Under the pieces are notes generated by a model. It saw only the letters and a program-made list of their open reading frames with translations. It was not told the origin of the DNA and did not search any database. This document shows positions 17,160 to 24,917 of a stretch of 64,000 bases of DNA, in pieces; position 1 is the first letter of the stretch, and each line of letters opens with the position of its first letter. The stretch lies in assembly GCA_944323035.1 (NCBI GenBank), contig CALUQY010000010.1:1-64000 (forward strand). The letters are read 5' to 3'. The stretch comes from Candidatus Gastranaerophilales bacterium (lineage in GTDB: Bacteria > Cyanobacteriota > Vampirovibrionia > Gastranaerophilales > Gastranaerophilaceae). Position numbers and translations under genes: made by a program.

Positions 17160-18334
17160 TGAAAAGAGCTGTCATTATTGTAATAGATTCCATGGGAATA
17201 GGCGCAATGCCGGATTGCCGCGATTTCAACGATGTTCCGGAATGCAACACCCTTAAACATGTGTGCGAATTTAACAATGGCTTGAAAGTTCCAACCCTTG
17301 AAAAAATGGGACTTGGAAATATTCAGGAATTCAAAGGAATTTCACCGGTTGCAGCGCCGATTGCACAGTACGGCACAATGAAAGAAAATGCTAAGGGCAA
17401 AGACACAACCACAGGTCACTGGGAAATCGCCGGCTACACAATTCCGGCACCGTTTGCAACCTTTCCGGAGGGGTTCCCGAAAGAACTTATTGAAGAATTT
17501 ATTGAAAAAACCGGCTGCGGCGGAGTTCTTGCAAACCGTCCGGCAAGCGGAACCGCAATAATCGCAGAACTTAATGACGAACACCACGAAACAAAATTCC
17601 CGATTGTTTATACAAGCGCAGACAGCGTTTTTCAAATCGCGGTCGATACAGACCTTATTCCGCTTGAAACGCTTTACTTGTGGTGCGAAACCGCAAGAAA
17701 AATCCTTGATGAAGGCAACTGGAATGTTTCGCGCGTAATCGCAAGACCATACAAAATCATAGACGGCAAACCGACAAGAATTTCTAAAGACCGCCGCGAT
17801 TACTCAATGCTCCCGAAAAATACAATCCTTGACGAAATAAAAGCCAAAGGCGGACAGGTTATCGGTATCGGCAAAATAGAAGATATTTTTGCAAAAGCCG
17901 GAATAACCCACGCTATCCACACAGGTTCCAACAAGGAAGGGCTGGAACTGACCCTGAAGGCTGTCAAAGGCGAACTTTCGCTTGAGCCTCTGGCTTATGC
18001 GGATTACAGAAGTGAAAAACCTTTTGCAAGCCTGATTTTCACAAACCTTGTAGATACGGATATGCTTTACGGACACAGGAACGACGCAAAAGGCTACGGC
18101 AGGGCAATTGAAGAAATCGACACCTATCTGGCGCCGGTAATGGAGGCTATGAGGGATGAAGATTTATTGATAATCACCGCCGATCACGGCTGCGATCCGT
18201 GCGTTGAAGGTACAGATCATACCCGCGAATATGTACCGTTACTGGTTTGGCACAGAGGAATTGAATCCAAAAACCTCGGAATGCTGATCGGATTTGATAA
18301 CGTGGCTAAAATCATAAAAGAGTGGATAAAATAG
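17159..18334 (+). CDS. deoB: Phosphopentomutase
   Basis: 391 residues; interconverts ribose-1-phosphate or deoxyribose-1-phosphate with the 5-phosphate in nucleoside catabolism. Alkaline-phosphatase-fold metal sites are visible: VIDSMGIGAMPD at the N-terminus, GKDTTTGHWEI with the phosphorylated Thr region, and TADHGCDPCVEGTDHTREYVPLLVW at the C-terminus. Length is standard. It shares one base with the aroQ stop; the pairing with a shikimate gene is not functionally obvious. Confidence 0.95.
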   Translation: MKRAVIIVIDSMGIGAMPDCRDFNDVPECNTLKHVCEFNNGLKVPTLEKMGLGNIQEFKGISPVAAPIAQYGTMKENAKGKDTTTGHWEIAGYTIPAPFATFPEGFPKELIEEFIEKTGCGGVLANRPASGTAIIAELNDEHHETKFPIVYTSADSVFQIAVDTDLIPLETLYLWCETARKILDEGNWNVSRVIARPYKIIDGKPTRISKDRRDYSMLPKNTILDEIKAKGGQVIGIGKIEDIFAKAGITHAIHTGSNKEGLELTLKAVKGELSLEPLAYADYRSEKPFASLIFTNLVDTDMLYGHRNDAKGYGRAIEEIDTYLAPVMEAMRDEDLLIITADHGCDPCVEGTDHTREYVPLLVWHRGIESKNLGMLIGFDNVAKIIKEWIK

Positions 18335-18394
18335 AATTTTTATTATATAATAATTTTGCGGCGATAAGCTGTAACAAAAAGAAGGAGAAAAAAC

Positions 18395-18571
18395 ATGTCA
18401 GTAAAAATTAACGAAAATTGCATAGGCTGCGGCGCTTGCGAATCAATTTGCGAAGCAGTATTTTCAGTAGACGGCGTTGCTAAAGTAAATGAATCAGCAG
18501 TAGCAGCAAACATGGATGAAGTAAAAGAAGCTGCAGAAGCTTGCCCTGTCGGCGCTATTGAAGTAGAATAA
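18395..18571 (+). CDS. [4Fe-4S] ferredoxin
   Basis: 58 residues, acidic, with GAAGGAG before the ATG. Cys9, Cys12 and Cys15 (CIGCGAC) with Cys50 in ACPVGAI would bind one [4Fe-4S] cluster; Cys19 is the extra cysteine often left from the second cluster of two-cluster ferredoxins. The pattern matches single-cluster ferredoxins of the Thermotoga/Desulfovibrio type. Small soluble electron carrier; partner not indicated by neighbours. Confidence 0.92.
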   Translation: MSVKINENCIGCGACESICEAVFSVDGVAKVNESAVAANMDEVKEAAEACPVGAIEVE

Positions 18572-18600
18572 GTAGCGTAATTCAAGCTAATAAATAAAAA

Positions 18601-18632
18601 ACGACCTGTTTTTATAACAGGTCGTTTTTTTA
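18601..18632. terminator. Bidirectional terminator between ferredoxin and XRE genes
   Basis: Perfect 10-bp stem ACGACCTGTT/AACAGGTCGT, loop TTTAT, followed by seven T; A-rich on the other side, so it can also stop the convergent XRE transcript. Confidence 0.85.
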
Positions 18633-18845
18633 TTCAAAATTTAAAAATTCAGACAATGAAAGTTCAAATGCATCCGCAAGTTGTTTAACTTTACTAAACA
18701 CAACATCATTCTTTGCGGTTTCAACATTTCCCAGAGTTGAACGGGCAATACCTGAACGATACGAGAGGTCATCCTGTGTAAAACCCTTTTCTTTCCTCAG
18801 TTCTTTTATTCTTTTTGCAAGTTTTTGTAACAATTCCTTGTCCAT
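18630..18845 (-). CDS. XRE-family transcriptional regulator
   Basis: 71 residues from ATG 18845 (MDKELLQKLAKRIKELRK). One Cro/C1 helix-turn-helix: KGFTQDDLSYRSGIARSTLGNVET. An upstream ATG in the same frame would read through the promoter region and is rejected. Divergent from the HAD-like gene at 18909, with TTGTC-type half sites between them; likely represses that gene and itself. Confidence 0.85.
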   Translation of the reverse strand: MDKELLQKLAKRIKELRKEKGFTQDDLSYRSGIARSTLGNVETAKNDVVFSKVKQLADAFELSLSEFLNFE

Positions 18846-18895
18846 AACATAATTGTCCGTTATAATGACAAAGTCACAAACCGTCACACGGACAA
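18838..18895 (+). promoter_or_regulatory. Promoter with repeated TTGTC operator half sites
   Basis: TTGTCC (18838-18843), 17 bases, TATAAT (18861-18866). TTGTC (18853) and GACAA (18867) form an inverted repeat around the -10 box; a further GGACAA lies at 18890. The same TTGTC/GACAA arrangement around TATAAT is seen at 41515-41538 in front of another XRE gene. Confidence 0.55.
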
Positions 18896-18908
18896 AATGG
18901 AGGATAAA

Positions 18909-19256
18909 ATGACGCATAAGACATTTAAAAGAAAACTACTTATAGACCTTGACGGCGTACTAAATGAGTATACGGGTAATTACGAGGAAAATGTAATTCC
19001 ACCAATAAAAAGAGGGGCAAAGGAATTTCTAGAAAAATGTTTTGAAGAAAACTATGAAATAAAGATTTTTACCACACGCAACAGGTTGCGGACAACTAAA
19101 TGGTTAATTGACAACGGTTTAGATAAGGTTATTAGCGACGTTACAAATGTAAAAGAGCCGGCATACTTATATATTGATGACAGATGTATACTTTTTAACG
19201 GCGATTTCAACAAAACCCTTCAACAAATTGATAGTTTTAAAGTTCATTGGAAATAA
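18909..19256 (+). CDS. HAD-superfamily hydrolase, small phage-type
   Basis: 115 residues; start ATG 18909 follows GGAGG, and ATG 18897 lies before that site. HAD motif I LLIDLDGVLNEY, motif II FTTRNR, a late acidic motif LYIDDR and a lysine in DVTNVKEPAY fit a minimal capless HAD phosphatase, similar in size to phosphatase domains found in phages. Substrate unknown. Divergent from an XRE regulator, probably its target. Confidence 0.75.
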   Translation: MTHKTFKRKLLIDLDGVLNEYTGNYEENVIPPIKRGAKEFLEKCFEENYEIKIFTTRNRLRTTKWLIDNGLDKVISDVTNVKEPAYLYIDDRCILFNGDFNKTLQQIDSFKVHWK

Positions 19257-19295
19257 TATCATCTTATATGTATATCTATAACCGCAAGACATTTA

Positions 19296-19889
19296 CTAAA
19301 TATGGATGTCGCTCAGCGACCCCTGGCGGAAGATTTTGTAGTTTTCATCATCCAGAATCCCGACAACAGTTGATTCGAGTCCTTTGCAGGTGCAGCCGTA
19401 ATCCTCTATCACTAAATCCGCCAGACCGGACATATTTTCAAGCGCCTGTTCATAACTCTTTGCGCTCGGCTGGTGTGACAAATTCGCGCTCGTAGTTGCC
19501 AGTACATGACCCGGTGTAATTTCACAAATTTCACGGAAAACTTCGTTATCCGGAACCCGTATCCCTACAGTTTCCATGCCGGAAGTTATGTAGTCCGGCG
19601 TTGCTGCAGCGTTTTTCTTCGTCACAACCGTCAGCGCGCCCGGCAAATATTTCTTAATAAGCTTCTGCCCGACTTTCGGAATAACCTCAACATAGCGCAA
19701 AAGGTGATAAACTTCATTCGACATCAAAATCAAAGGTTTTTGTGCTTCGCGTTTTTTAATTTCGTAAATCTTTTTAACCGCTTTTTCACTCTCCGGCAGG
19801 CAGCCAAGCCCCCAGACGGTGTCTGTCACATACACGATTACTCCATCATTTTTCAAAACTTCTACGATTTCATCTTTATTTTTTAGCAT
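19296..19889 (-). CDS. tsaC: Threonylcarbamoyl-AMP synthase
   Basis: 197-residue YrdC/Sua5 domain that makes threonylcarbamoyl-adenylate from threonine, bicarbonate and ATP for tRNA t6A. Seen: TVWGLGC near the N-terminus, KKREAQKPLILMS, LPGALTVVTKK, and TTSANLSHQPSA. It is the short TsaC form without the Sua5 C-terminal domain. Its first bases overlap murJ by 14 bases, giving a minus-strand operon murJ-tsaC downstream of spoIID and cysS. Confidence 0.92.
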   Translation of the reverse strand: MLKNKDEIVEVLKNDGVIVYVTDTVWGLGCLPESEKAVKKIYEIKKREAQKPLILMSNEVYHLLRYVEVIPKVGQKLIKKYLPGALTVVTKKNAAATPDYITSGMETVGIRVPDNEVFREICEITPGHVLATTSANLSHQPSAKSYEQALENMSGLADLVIEDYGCTCKGLESTVVGILDDENYKIFRQGSLSDIHI

Positions 19890-21468
19890 AAGACATCACC
19901 TTTCCTTTTAATCTATCAAAGAGGATTTCGCAGTATTCCATTTTTAGCAGAAGATTCATTCCAATATAAGTTGCGAGGCAGACAACGGACACAAGCGCTA
20001 CTTTCAGTGCCAGAAGCACCTTTGTATCCCCTTTGAATAACAGAACCACGCCCCAGCATATAAGCCCCGAAACAACGCCTGACAAAATCATCTTCCAGGA
20101 ATTTTTCCATAATCTTCCGTACTGCAGGTCAATTTTATCCTTAATCAACCACCCGAGGAGTATCGCGTTAAAACAGGTTACAACGGCGTGTGATAATGTA
20201 ATCCCGCTGATTTGCATACCCAGAACATTTATAAAGAGGAAGTTTGCGGCATATTTAAGCACAATTGACGAAAACGCGACCACAAACGGGGTTTTGGAAT
20301 CGTTAAATGCGTAATAAACACGCGTAATTGAATCCCTGAAAACATACGGAACGATTACGAGCGAGAGAAAAATCAAAGCTTCCGTAACCATTTTGGTAGA
20401 CTCAGCGTCAAATGTTCCGCGTTCAAAAACAAGTCTTATGCAATCTTCGCCCACCGTCAAAATTCCGATGATTATCGGGATTGAACAGAAGAAAAGCACG
20501 CCAACGCCTTTATTAAAATAATTTCGTATTCCGTCAAAATCCTTATCTGCAACAAGTCTTGAGAAAATCGGGAAGAGCGGAACCAGAAACGCGGTTACTA
20601 AAATCCCGACCGGAAACTGAAAAATTCTGTTCGCATATCCGATTGCAGTCCACGCACCGGCCATAAGGCAGGAGGCAAAAAACATATCAACATAAACGTG
20701 AAGCTGTCCGACAGTTGAGCTTAATGCCGCAGGGAAAAGCAGTTCCATAAGGTTTTTAAATTCGTGATTGCCCTTTATTTCCAAATTCGGCTTGAACTTA
20801 AACCCGAGTTTTCTAATCTGTGGAAACTGTAGTAAAAACTGTGCCACCGCACCGATTGTCGTTGCCCATGCAAGAACTATCCCCGATGGATCGTTTTTCA
20901 CAAGCGTAATCATTATGATTATCGCAAGACTCATCAAAATCGGCGAAAAGTTCGGCAGCATAAACTTTTTATACGTAATCAAAATTCCGTAATAAATCCC
21001 GATAATTCCGCCTATGATAAATACAGGCGTCATTATCTGCAAATGTTTTGCAGCAAGTGAAATAAGTTCAGGGTTGCCCTCCGACACAATCAACGCCATA
21101 ATCTTATCCGCAAAGACAAAAAACAGCACGCCCAGAACTGTAAACGCAAGCAAACTTACCGTGATAAATGTACTGTATAATTTATTTACTTTTTCGGAAG
21201 GTTTTTCGCTCAAATCGGGAATAATTTTAGAGAAAACCGCAACCGTTGCACTATGGAACGGCCCGCCCACACCGCCAAGAAGAATTATCGCAAGCGCCGG
21301 AATCTGGTATGCGTAAAAATAAGCGTCTGAAACAAGCGAGGTGCCGTATCCGTTTGCGATTACTATATCGCGGATAAAACCTATTAATTTACTAAAAATT
21401 GTCACAAGTGCGATAAGCCACGCTGCTTTTAAAACGCCGGTTGAAAAATCTTTTTTAGTTGCTTCCAC
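19876..21468 (-). CDS. murJ: Lipid II flippase MurJ
   Basis: 530-residue MOP-family membrane protein that flips lipid II across the inner membrane. N-terminus KAAWLIALVTIFSKLIGFIRDIVIANGYG matches the conserved first two helices; the loop LLGGVGGPFHSATVAVF and roughly 14 hydrophobic helices are visible. Length is normal. Overlaps tsaC downstream and the SpoIID gene upstream by 14 bases each. Confidence 0.93.
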   Translation of the reverse strand: MEATKKDFSTGVLKAAWLIALVTIFSKLIGFIRDIVIANGYGTSLVSDAYFYAYQIPALAIILLGGVGGPFHSATVAVFSKIIPDLSEKPSEKVNKLYSTFITVSLLAFTVLGVLFFVFADKIMALIVSEGNPELISLAAKHLQIMTPVFIIGGIIGIYYGILITYKKFMLPNFSPILMSLAIIIMITLVKNDPSGIVLAWATTIGAVAQFLLQFPQIRKLGFKFKPNLEIKGNHEFKNLMELLFPAALSSTVGQLHVYVDMFFASCLMAGAWTAIGYANRIFQFPVGILVTAFLVPLFPIFSRLVADKDFDGIRNYFNKGVGVLFFCSIPIIIGILTVGEDCIRLVFERGTFDAESTKMVTEALIFLSLVIVPYVFRDSITRVYYAFNDSKTPFVVAFSSIVLKYAANFLFINVLGMQISGITLSHAVVTCFNAILLGWLIKDKIDLQYGRLWKNSWKMILSGVVSGLICWGVVLLFKGDTKVLLALKVALVSVVCLATYIGMNLLLKMEYCEILFDRLKGKVMSYAKK

Positions 21469-23176
21469 GCCCTACCTCAATATATACTCTTAATTCCTTG
21501 CCTTTAACCTTGCTTTCAGCGTCAGAATAAACATAAATTACTCTGTTTTTGCCCTCTTTAACGTATTTTGAAATATCAATTCTATTCAAAGCCTCGCTAA
21601 AAAGGTGGCTTTCAAGCGGGAAAATTCTGTCTTTTCCGTTGATATTCAGAATAATACTCGGCACGCTGTCTTTGTTTTCCACAACAAGAAAAACCTTATC
21701 CTTATCAGCATAGAAACTTTGCGCAACAAAATCATTATCTTTTGAAAGCGTAACCGGTTTTGTTGCAAGCACAATGCCGGTGTAGTAATGGAAAAGAATA
21801 TCTTTATAGGATTTACCTAGTTCCTGCGCCATAAACCCCGCGCCAAACTGGCTCATTCCGACGCCATGCCCGTAGCCGCCGCCGTAAGCCTTAATTGAAA
21901 TAAGTTTTCCATTCTCATCCGTTGCCGGAACAAAAACAACATTCGCAGACGGCAAAGCTTTACCATCCTTGATAAACGCACGGCGGATTACAAGTTCCTT
22001 ATAAAGATGAATCTGTTTTTTATCGGTTTCAATGACAAGTTCAATAATTTTACCTGATTTCCCGCGCTGCTTTACAAAAACTTTTTTAATTTCGCCGAGC
22101 TTTTCACCTTTTGCAAACGCCGGCTCCACAAAACCGGTAAGACTTTGCGCCGGAAGTGTCGTTTCAAGATTTGCTTTAAGTTCATCAACAGTCCACTCGC
22201 GCGTCCAGCGGTAATATGGCGATTTCAAATCAAAAGAATCCGGAACCGTGCTGTAAAAATTCAATGCGTTTTCTTCTATTTCCAGGGACGGCTGTTCCGG
22301 AATATCTGGTTTCGCAACAAGATAAGGTTTTACAATCGAGGGGAAAGCTTTTGTTTTCGGGTCAGAAAAAACATAAGCAAAATCTTCTGTATAACCGCCC
22401 GCGGTCGAACAGTACTGGGCAAGAATCAATTCCCCGTTATGCAGGGCAACAATGCCCTCTGTTTCCTGAACCGCACGCGTTGCAATATCTTTTTCCGTAT
22501 TTGCACCGTAATAAACCTGACTTGCAACAGAATCCACAACATCATAGTTAGGTGAAGATTTTACCCGCGGTGAAAGCACATAATTTCTTGCCGTAACACT
22601 CTGCGCCTTCAAAGCCTCCAGCCCGAACCGCACCGGCATTTCGTTCGGAACAACACCTTTTAAATACTCTTCGACCTCAACCATATTAACAAGGTTAAAA
22701 AATCCGCTGTTAATACTCTTTACGACCTCAAAAGCGCCGTGATAAAGCGCAGGTTTTCCGGCACGTTTTAAGTTCGAAACCCCGAGAAGCCCTCTGTCGC
22801 ATACAAAATGCACAGGCCCGTCGACTTCTTCCAGAAGTTTCCCGCCTGAATAAATTTCAAATGTACCTTTTGCATTCAGCCGAACCTTTACAGGTAGATT
22901 TGCGCCGACTGTTGTTATAAACTTATTCCCGTCATAAATACCAAGCGTATCTGTGCCGTAAACAGAAAGTTCCTTGTAATTATAAGAATTAAACGCCTGA
23001 TTTCCGATACCAACGCGGATAACTTCCGACTCAGGGCCTTTTTGCTCAACGGTTTCAACCATTCTCTGACGCGCAATCTGGAGAGTTTTTTCAGGAATTT
23101 GATACGCTGCTGCACTCAGACTTATAACTCCCGTGAGGAATGATGCCGCCAGCACTTTTATTATTTTGCTTCCCAA
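21455..23176 (-). CDS. SpoIID/LytB-domain protein, secreted
   Basis: 573 residues with a signal peptide (IIKVLAASFLTGVISLSAAAYQ). SpoIID domain: GVVPNEMPVRFGLEALKAQSVTARNY, then ILAQYCSTAGGYTED and GYGHGVGMSQFGAGFMAQE. SpoIID-type enzymes are peptidoglycan lytic transglycosylases or amidase modulators; in non-sporulators they act in wall remodelling. A C-terminal extension of about 110 residues with beta-rich composition follows the domain. It sits between cysS and murJ, overlapping both, so wall synthesis and remodelling are co-transcribed. Confidence 0.88.
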   Translation of the reverse strand: MGSKIIKVLAASFLTGVISLSAAAYQIPEKTLQIARQRMVETVEQKGPESEVIRVGIGNQAFNSYNYKELSVYGTDTLGIYDGNKFITTVGANLPVKVRLNAKGTFEIYSGGKLLEEVDGPVHFVCDRGLLGVSNLKRAGKPALYHGAFEVVKSINSGFFNLVNMVEVEEYLKGVVPNEMPVRFGLEALKAQSVTARNYVLSPRVKSSPNYDVVDSVASQVYYGANTEKDIATRAVQETEGIVALHNGELILAQYCSTAGGYTEDFAYVFSDPKTKAFPSIVKPYLVAKPDIPEQPSLEIEENALNFYSTVPDSFDLKSPYYRWTREWTVDELKANLETTLPAQSLTGFVEPAFAKGEKLGEIKKVFVKQRGKSGKIIELVIETDKKQIHLYKELVIRRAFIKDGKALPSANVVFVPATDENGKLISIKAYGGGYGHGVGMSQFGAGFMAQELGKSYKDILFHYYTGIVLATKPVTLSKDNDFVAQSFYADKDKVFLVVENKDSVPSIILNINGKDRIFPLESHLFSEALNRIDISKYVKEGKNRVIYVYSDAESKVKGKELRVYIEVGRGSN

Positions 23177-24534
23177 ACCGTACCGTCCTTAGTATCTTTA
23201 AGTACAATATTAACTTCATCCAGTGCAACCCTTATGGCATCTGCAACCGGCCAGTTTTTAGCGTCACGCGCTTCTTTGCGGTAAGCAATCAGCTCTTCCA
23301 TTGACGCAAACTCCCTGCCGAGTTTTTCGCCTGCAGTTTTCAATGCCGCGTTCAGCTCCTCATCGCTCAATTTTGCTTTTTCAAAGCTGAAACCAAGAAC
23401 ATTTGCGAGTTTATAGAGAATTGTGAAAGCGTTTTCTTCATCCTTATTCGCACGTGTTGCAAGATCAAAAAGAACCGCCAGCGCTTTTGATGTATTCAAA
23501 TCATCATCCATAGCTTCAACAAAAGCTTTGTATTCCGGCGTTTCCTCAAGTTTCAGCGAATCATTAATTTTTGTCTGCTTTGCATTAAGCATTCTTTTTA
23601 CACCGCTTGCCGCAGCACTCAAAGCTTCATCCGAAAACTCAACAGGCATACGGTAGTGGTTTGTCAAAATAAAGAAACGGATTGTATTCGCATCATAATT
23701 TTTCAACAAATCGTCAATAGTGAGGAAATTCCCCAGAGATTTTGACATTTTTTCTTTGTTAATAGTAACAAAACCGTTGTGAAGCCAGTAATTAACAAAC
23801 TTGCAGCCGTTAGCACATTCAGACTGTGCTATTTCATTTTCGTGGTGAGGAAAAATCAAATCCGCACCGCCGGCGTGAATATCAATAGTTTTACCTAAAT
23901 ATTTGCGGCTCATGGCAGAGCATTCAATGTGCCAGCCCGGACGTCCGACACCCCACGGAGAGTTGTAGCCAAATTTTTCATCCTTTTTCCAGAGTGCGAA
24001 ATCCAGTGCATCCTCTTTAACATCACCGACTTCAACGCGCGCACCGCTTTCAAGCTGGTCAATCGGCTGCTTGGAAAGCATTCCGTACTGAGGGAACTTT
24101 TTCACGCGGAAATAAACATCCCCGTTAACTTCATAAGCAAAGCCTTTATTAATCAAATCTTTAATAATAGAAATCATCTCACCCAGCGTTTTGGTGGCAA
24201 AAGGTTCAATGTCGGGTTTTAGCGTGTTGAGCTTCTTCATACTTTCCGCAAAAGCTTTGTACCAGCAGGTAGAAACCTCTTCCGGCGTTTTGCCTTCTTT
24301 TTCGGCTTTTTTAAGAATTTTATCATCCACATCCGTAACGTTACGGCAATAAGTCACATCATAACCCTTGAATTTTAAATACCTGTAAAGCACATCCCAC
24401 GTAATATAGCAGCGTGCATGCCCGAGGTGCGCATAATCATAAACCGTAGGCCCGCAAACATACATTTTAACTTTATTTTCTTCAATAGGCTTAAACTCTT
24501 CTATCTTGTTTGTGAATGAATTAAATAATTTCAT
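23161..24534 (-). CDS. cysS: Cysteinyl-tRNA synthetase
   Basis: 457 residues from ATG 24534, which has GAGGAT eight bases upstream; the ATG at 24555 has none. Class I synthetase: HLGHAR (HIGH), zinc ligands around CGPTVYD, WHIECSAMS and HHENEIAQSE, and KMSKSLGNF (KMSKS). First gene of the operon cysS-spoIID-murJ-tsaC. Confidence 0.96.
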   Translation of the reverse strand: MKLFNSFTNKIEEFKPIEENKVKMYVCGPTVYDYAHLGHARCYITWDVLYRYLKFKGYDVTYCRNVTDVDDKILKKAEKEGKTPEEVSTCWYKAFAESMKKLNTLKPDIEPFATKTLGEMISIIKDLINKGFAYEVNGDVYFRVKKFPQYGMLSKQPIDQLESGARVEVGDVKEDALDFALWKKDEKFGYNSPWGVGRPGWHIECSAMSRKYLGKTIDIHAGGADLIFPHHENEIAQSECANGCKFVNYWLHNGFVTINKEKMSKSLGNFLTIDDLLKNYDANTIRFFILTNHYRMPVEFSDEALSAAASGVKRMLNAKQTKINDSLKLEETPEYKAFVEAMDDDLNTSKALAVLFDLATRANKDEENAFTILYKLANVLGFSFEKAKLSDEELNAALKTAGEKLGREFASMEELIAYRKEARDAKNWPVADAIRVALDEVNIVLKDTKDGTVWEAK

Positions 24535-24600
24535 AAAAATATCCTCATATAACACGGATATTTTAACATAAAAAGGGTAAATAATACATTATCTTTATGA

Positions 24601-24628
24601 TTGACACGAAACGTATTTAACATAAGAT
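24601..24628 (+). promoter_or_regulatory. Promoter of the small hydrophobic peptide gene
   Basis: TTGACA (24601-24606), 16 bases, TAAGAT (24623-24628), about 75 bases upstream of the ATG at 24705. It would give a 5' leader of roughly 70 bases. Confidence 0.5.
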
Positions 24629-24704
24629 AAAAACAAGGGTAAGTCCAATCACCGCCCAGAACTGATGTTTTCGGCATACAGATTTTGGAGGGAGGTGATG
24701 CAAG

Positions 24705-24779
24705 ATGATTTTCGCAATAAGCGAAAAAGCGTTAATCATAATCTGGTTGATACTGATAACGCTTTTATTCATCAAATAA
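24705..24779 (+). CDS. Candidate type I toxin: 24-residue hydrophobic peptide
   Basis: MIFAISEKALIIIWLILITL plus LFIK: one membrane-spanning helix with a lysine end. It is preceded by an exceptionally long ribosome site, GGAGGGAGGTGA. After the stop comes hairpin GAGAGGA-CGGCAA-TCCTCTC, and a promoter on the opposite strand points into the 3' end. This is the layout of Fst/TxpA-type type I toxin-antitoxin loci of Firmicutes (the holin-like toxin group), where an antisense RNA overlaps the toxin 3' end. A longer frame from ATG 24698 looks non-coding. The assignment is from architecture; no homology search was possible. Confidence 0.55.
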   Translation: MIFAISEKALIIIWLILITLLFIK

Positions 24780-24793
24780 CGGGGCTATTTAAA

Positions 24794-24813
24794 GAGAGGA
24801 CGGCAATCCTCTC
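24794..24813. terminator. Hairpin shared by candidate toxin mRNA and antisense RNA
   Basis: Perfect 7-bp stem GAGAGGA/TCCTCTC with loop CGGCAA, flanked by GGGGC and GCCCT, which extend the stem. Lies 14 bases after the toxin stop codon. Confidence 0.6.
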
Positions 24814-24827
24814 GCCCTGTCATTTAT

Positions 24828-24856
24828 ATTATTTACGATTTACGAAACTTTGTCAA
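24828..24856 (-). promoter_or_regulatory. Convergent promoter for a putative antisense antitoxin RNA
   Basis: On the minus strand TTGACA (24856-24851), 17 bases, AATAAT (24833-24828). Transcription would start near 24820, run through the hairpin and into the 3' end of the peptide gene. No open frame follows. Confidence 0.5.
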
Positions 24857-24917
24857 GTCTTTTTAATTACAGCTGTCCATGGCAGCTCCATCAGCCGAAA
24901 TTTTTAGACATGTTACA

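Noticed and set aside
19361-19385. TTCGAGTCC-like tRNA T-loop
   Set aside because: Inside tsaC coding sequence and without acceptor or anticodon stems; no tRNA gene was found anywhere in the window.
24665-24907. 80-codon frame overlapping the candidate toxin peptide
   Set aside because: Starts upstream of the strong ribosome site and runs through the hairpin and antisense promoter; the short hydrophobic frame is the one positioned for that ribosome site.
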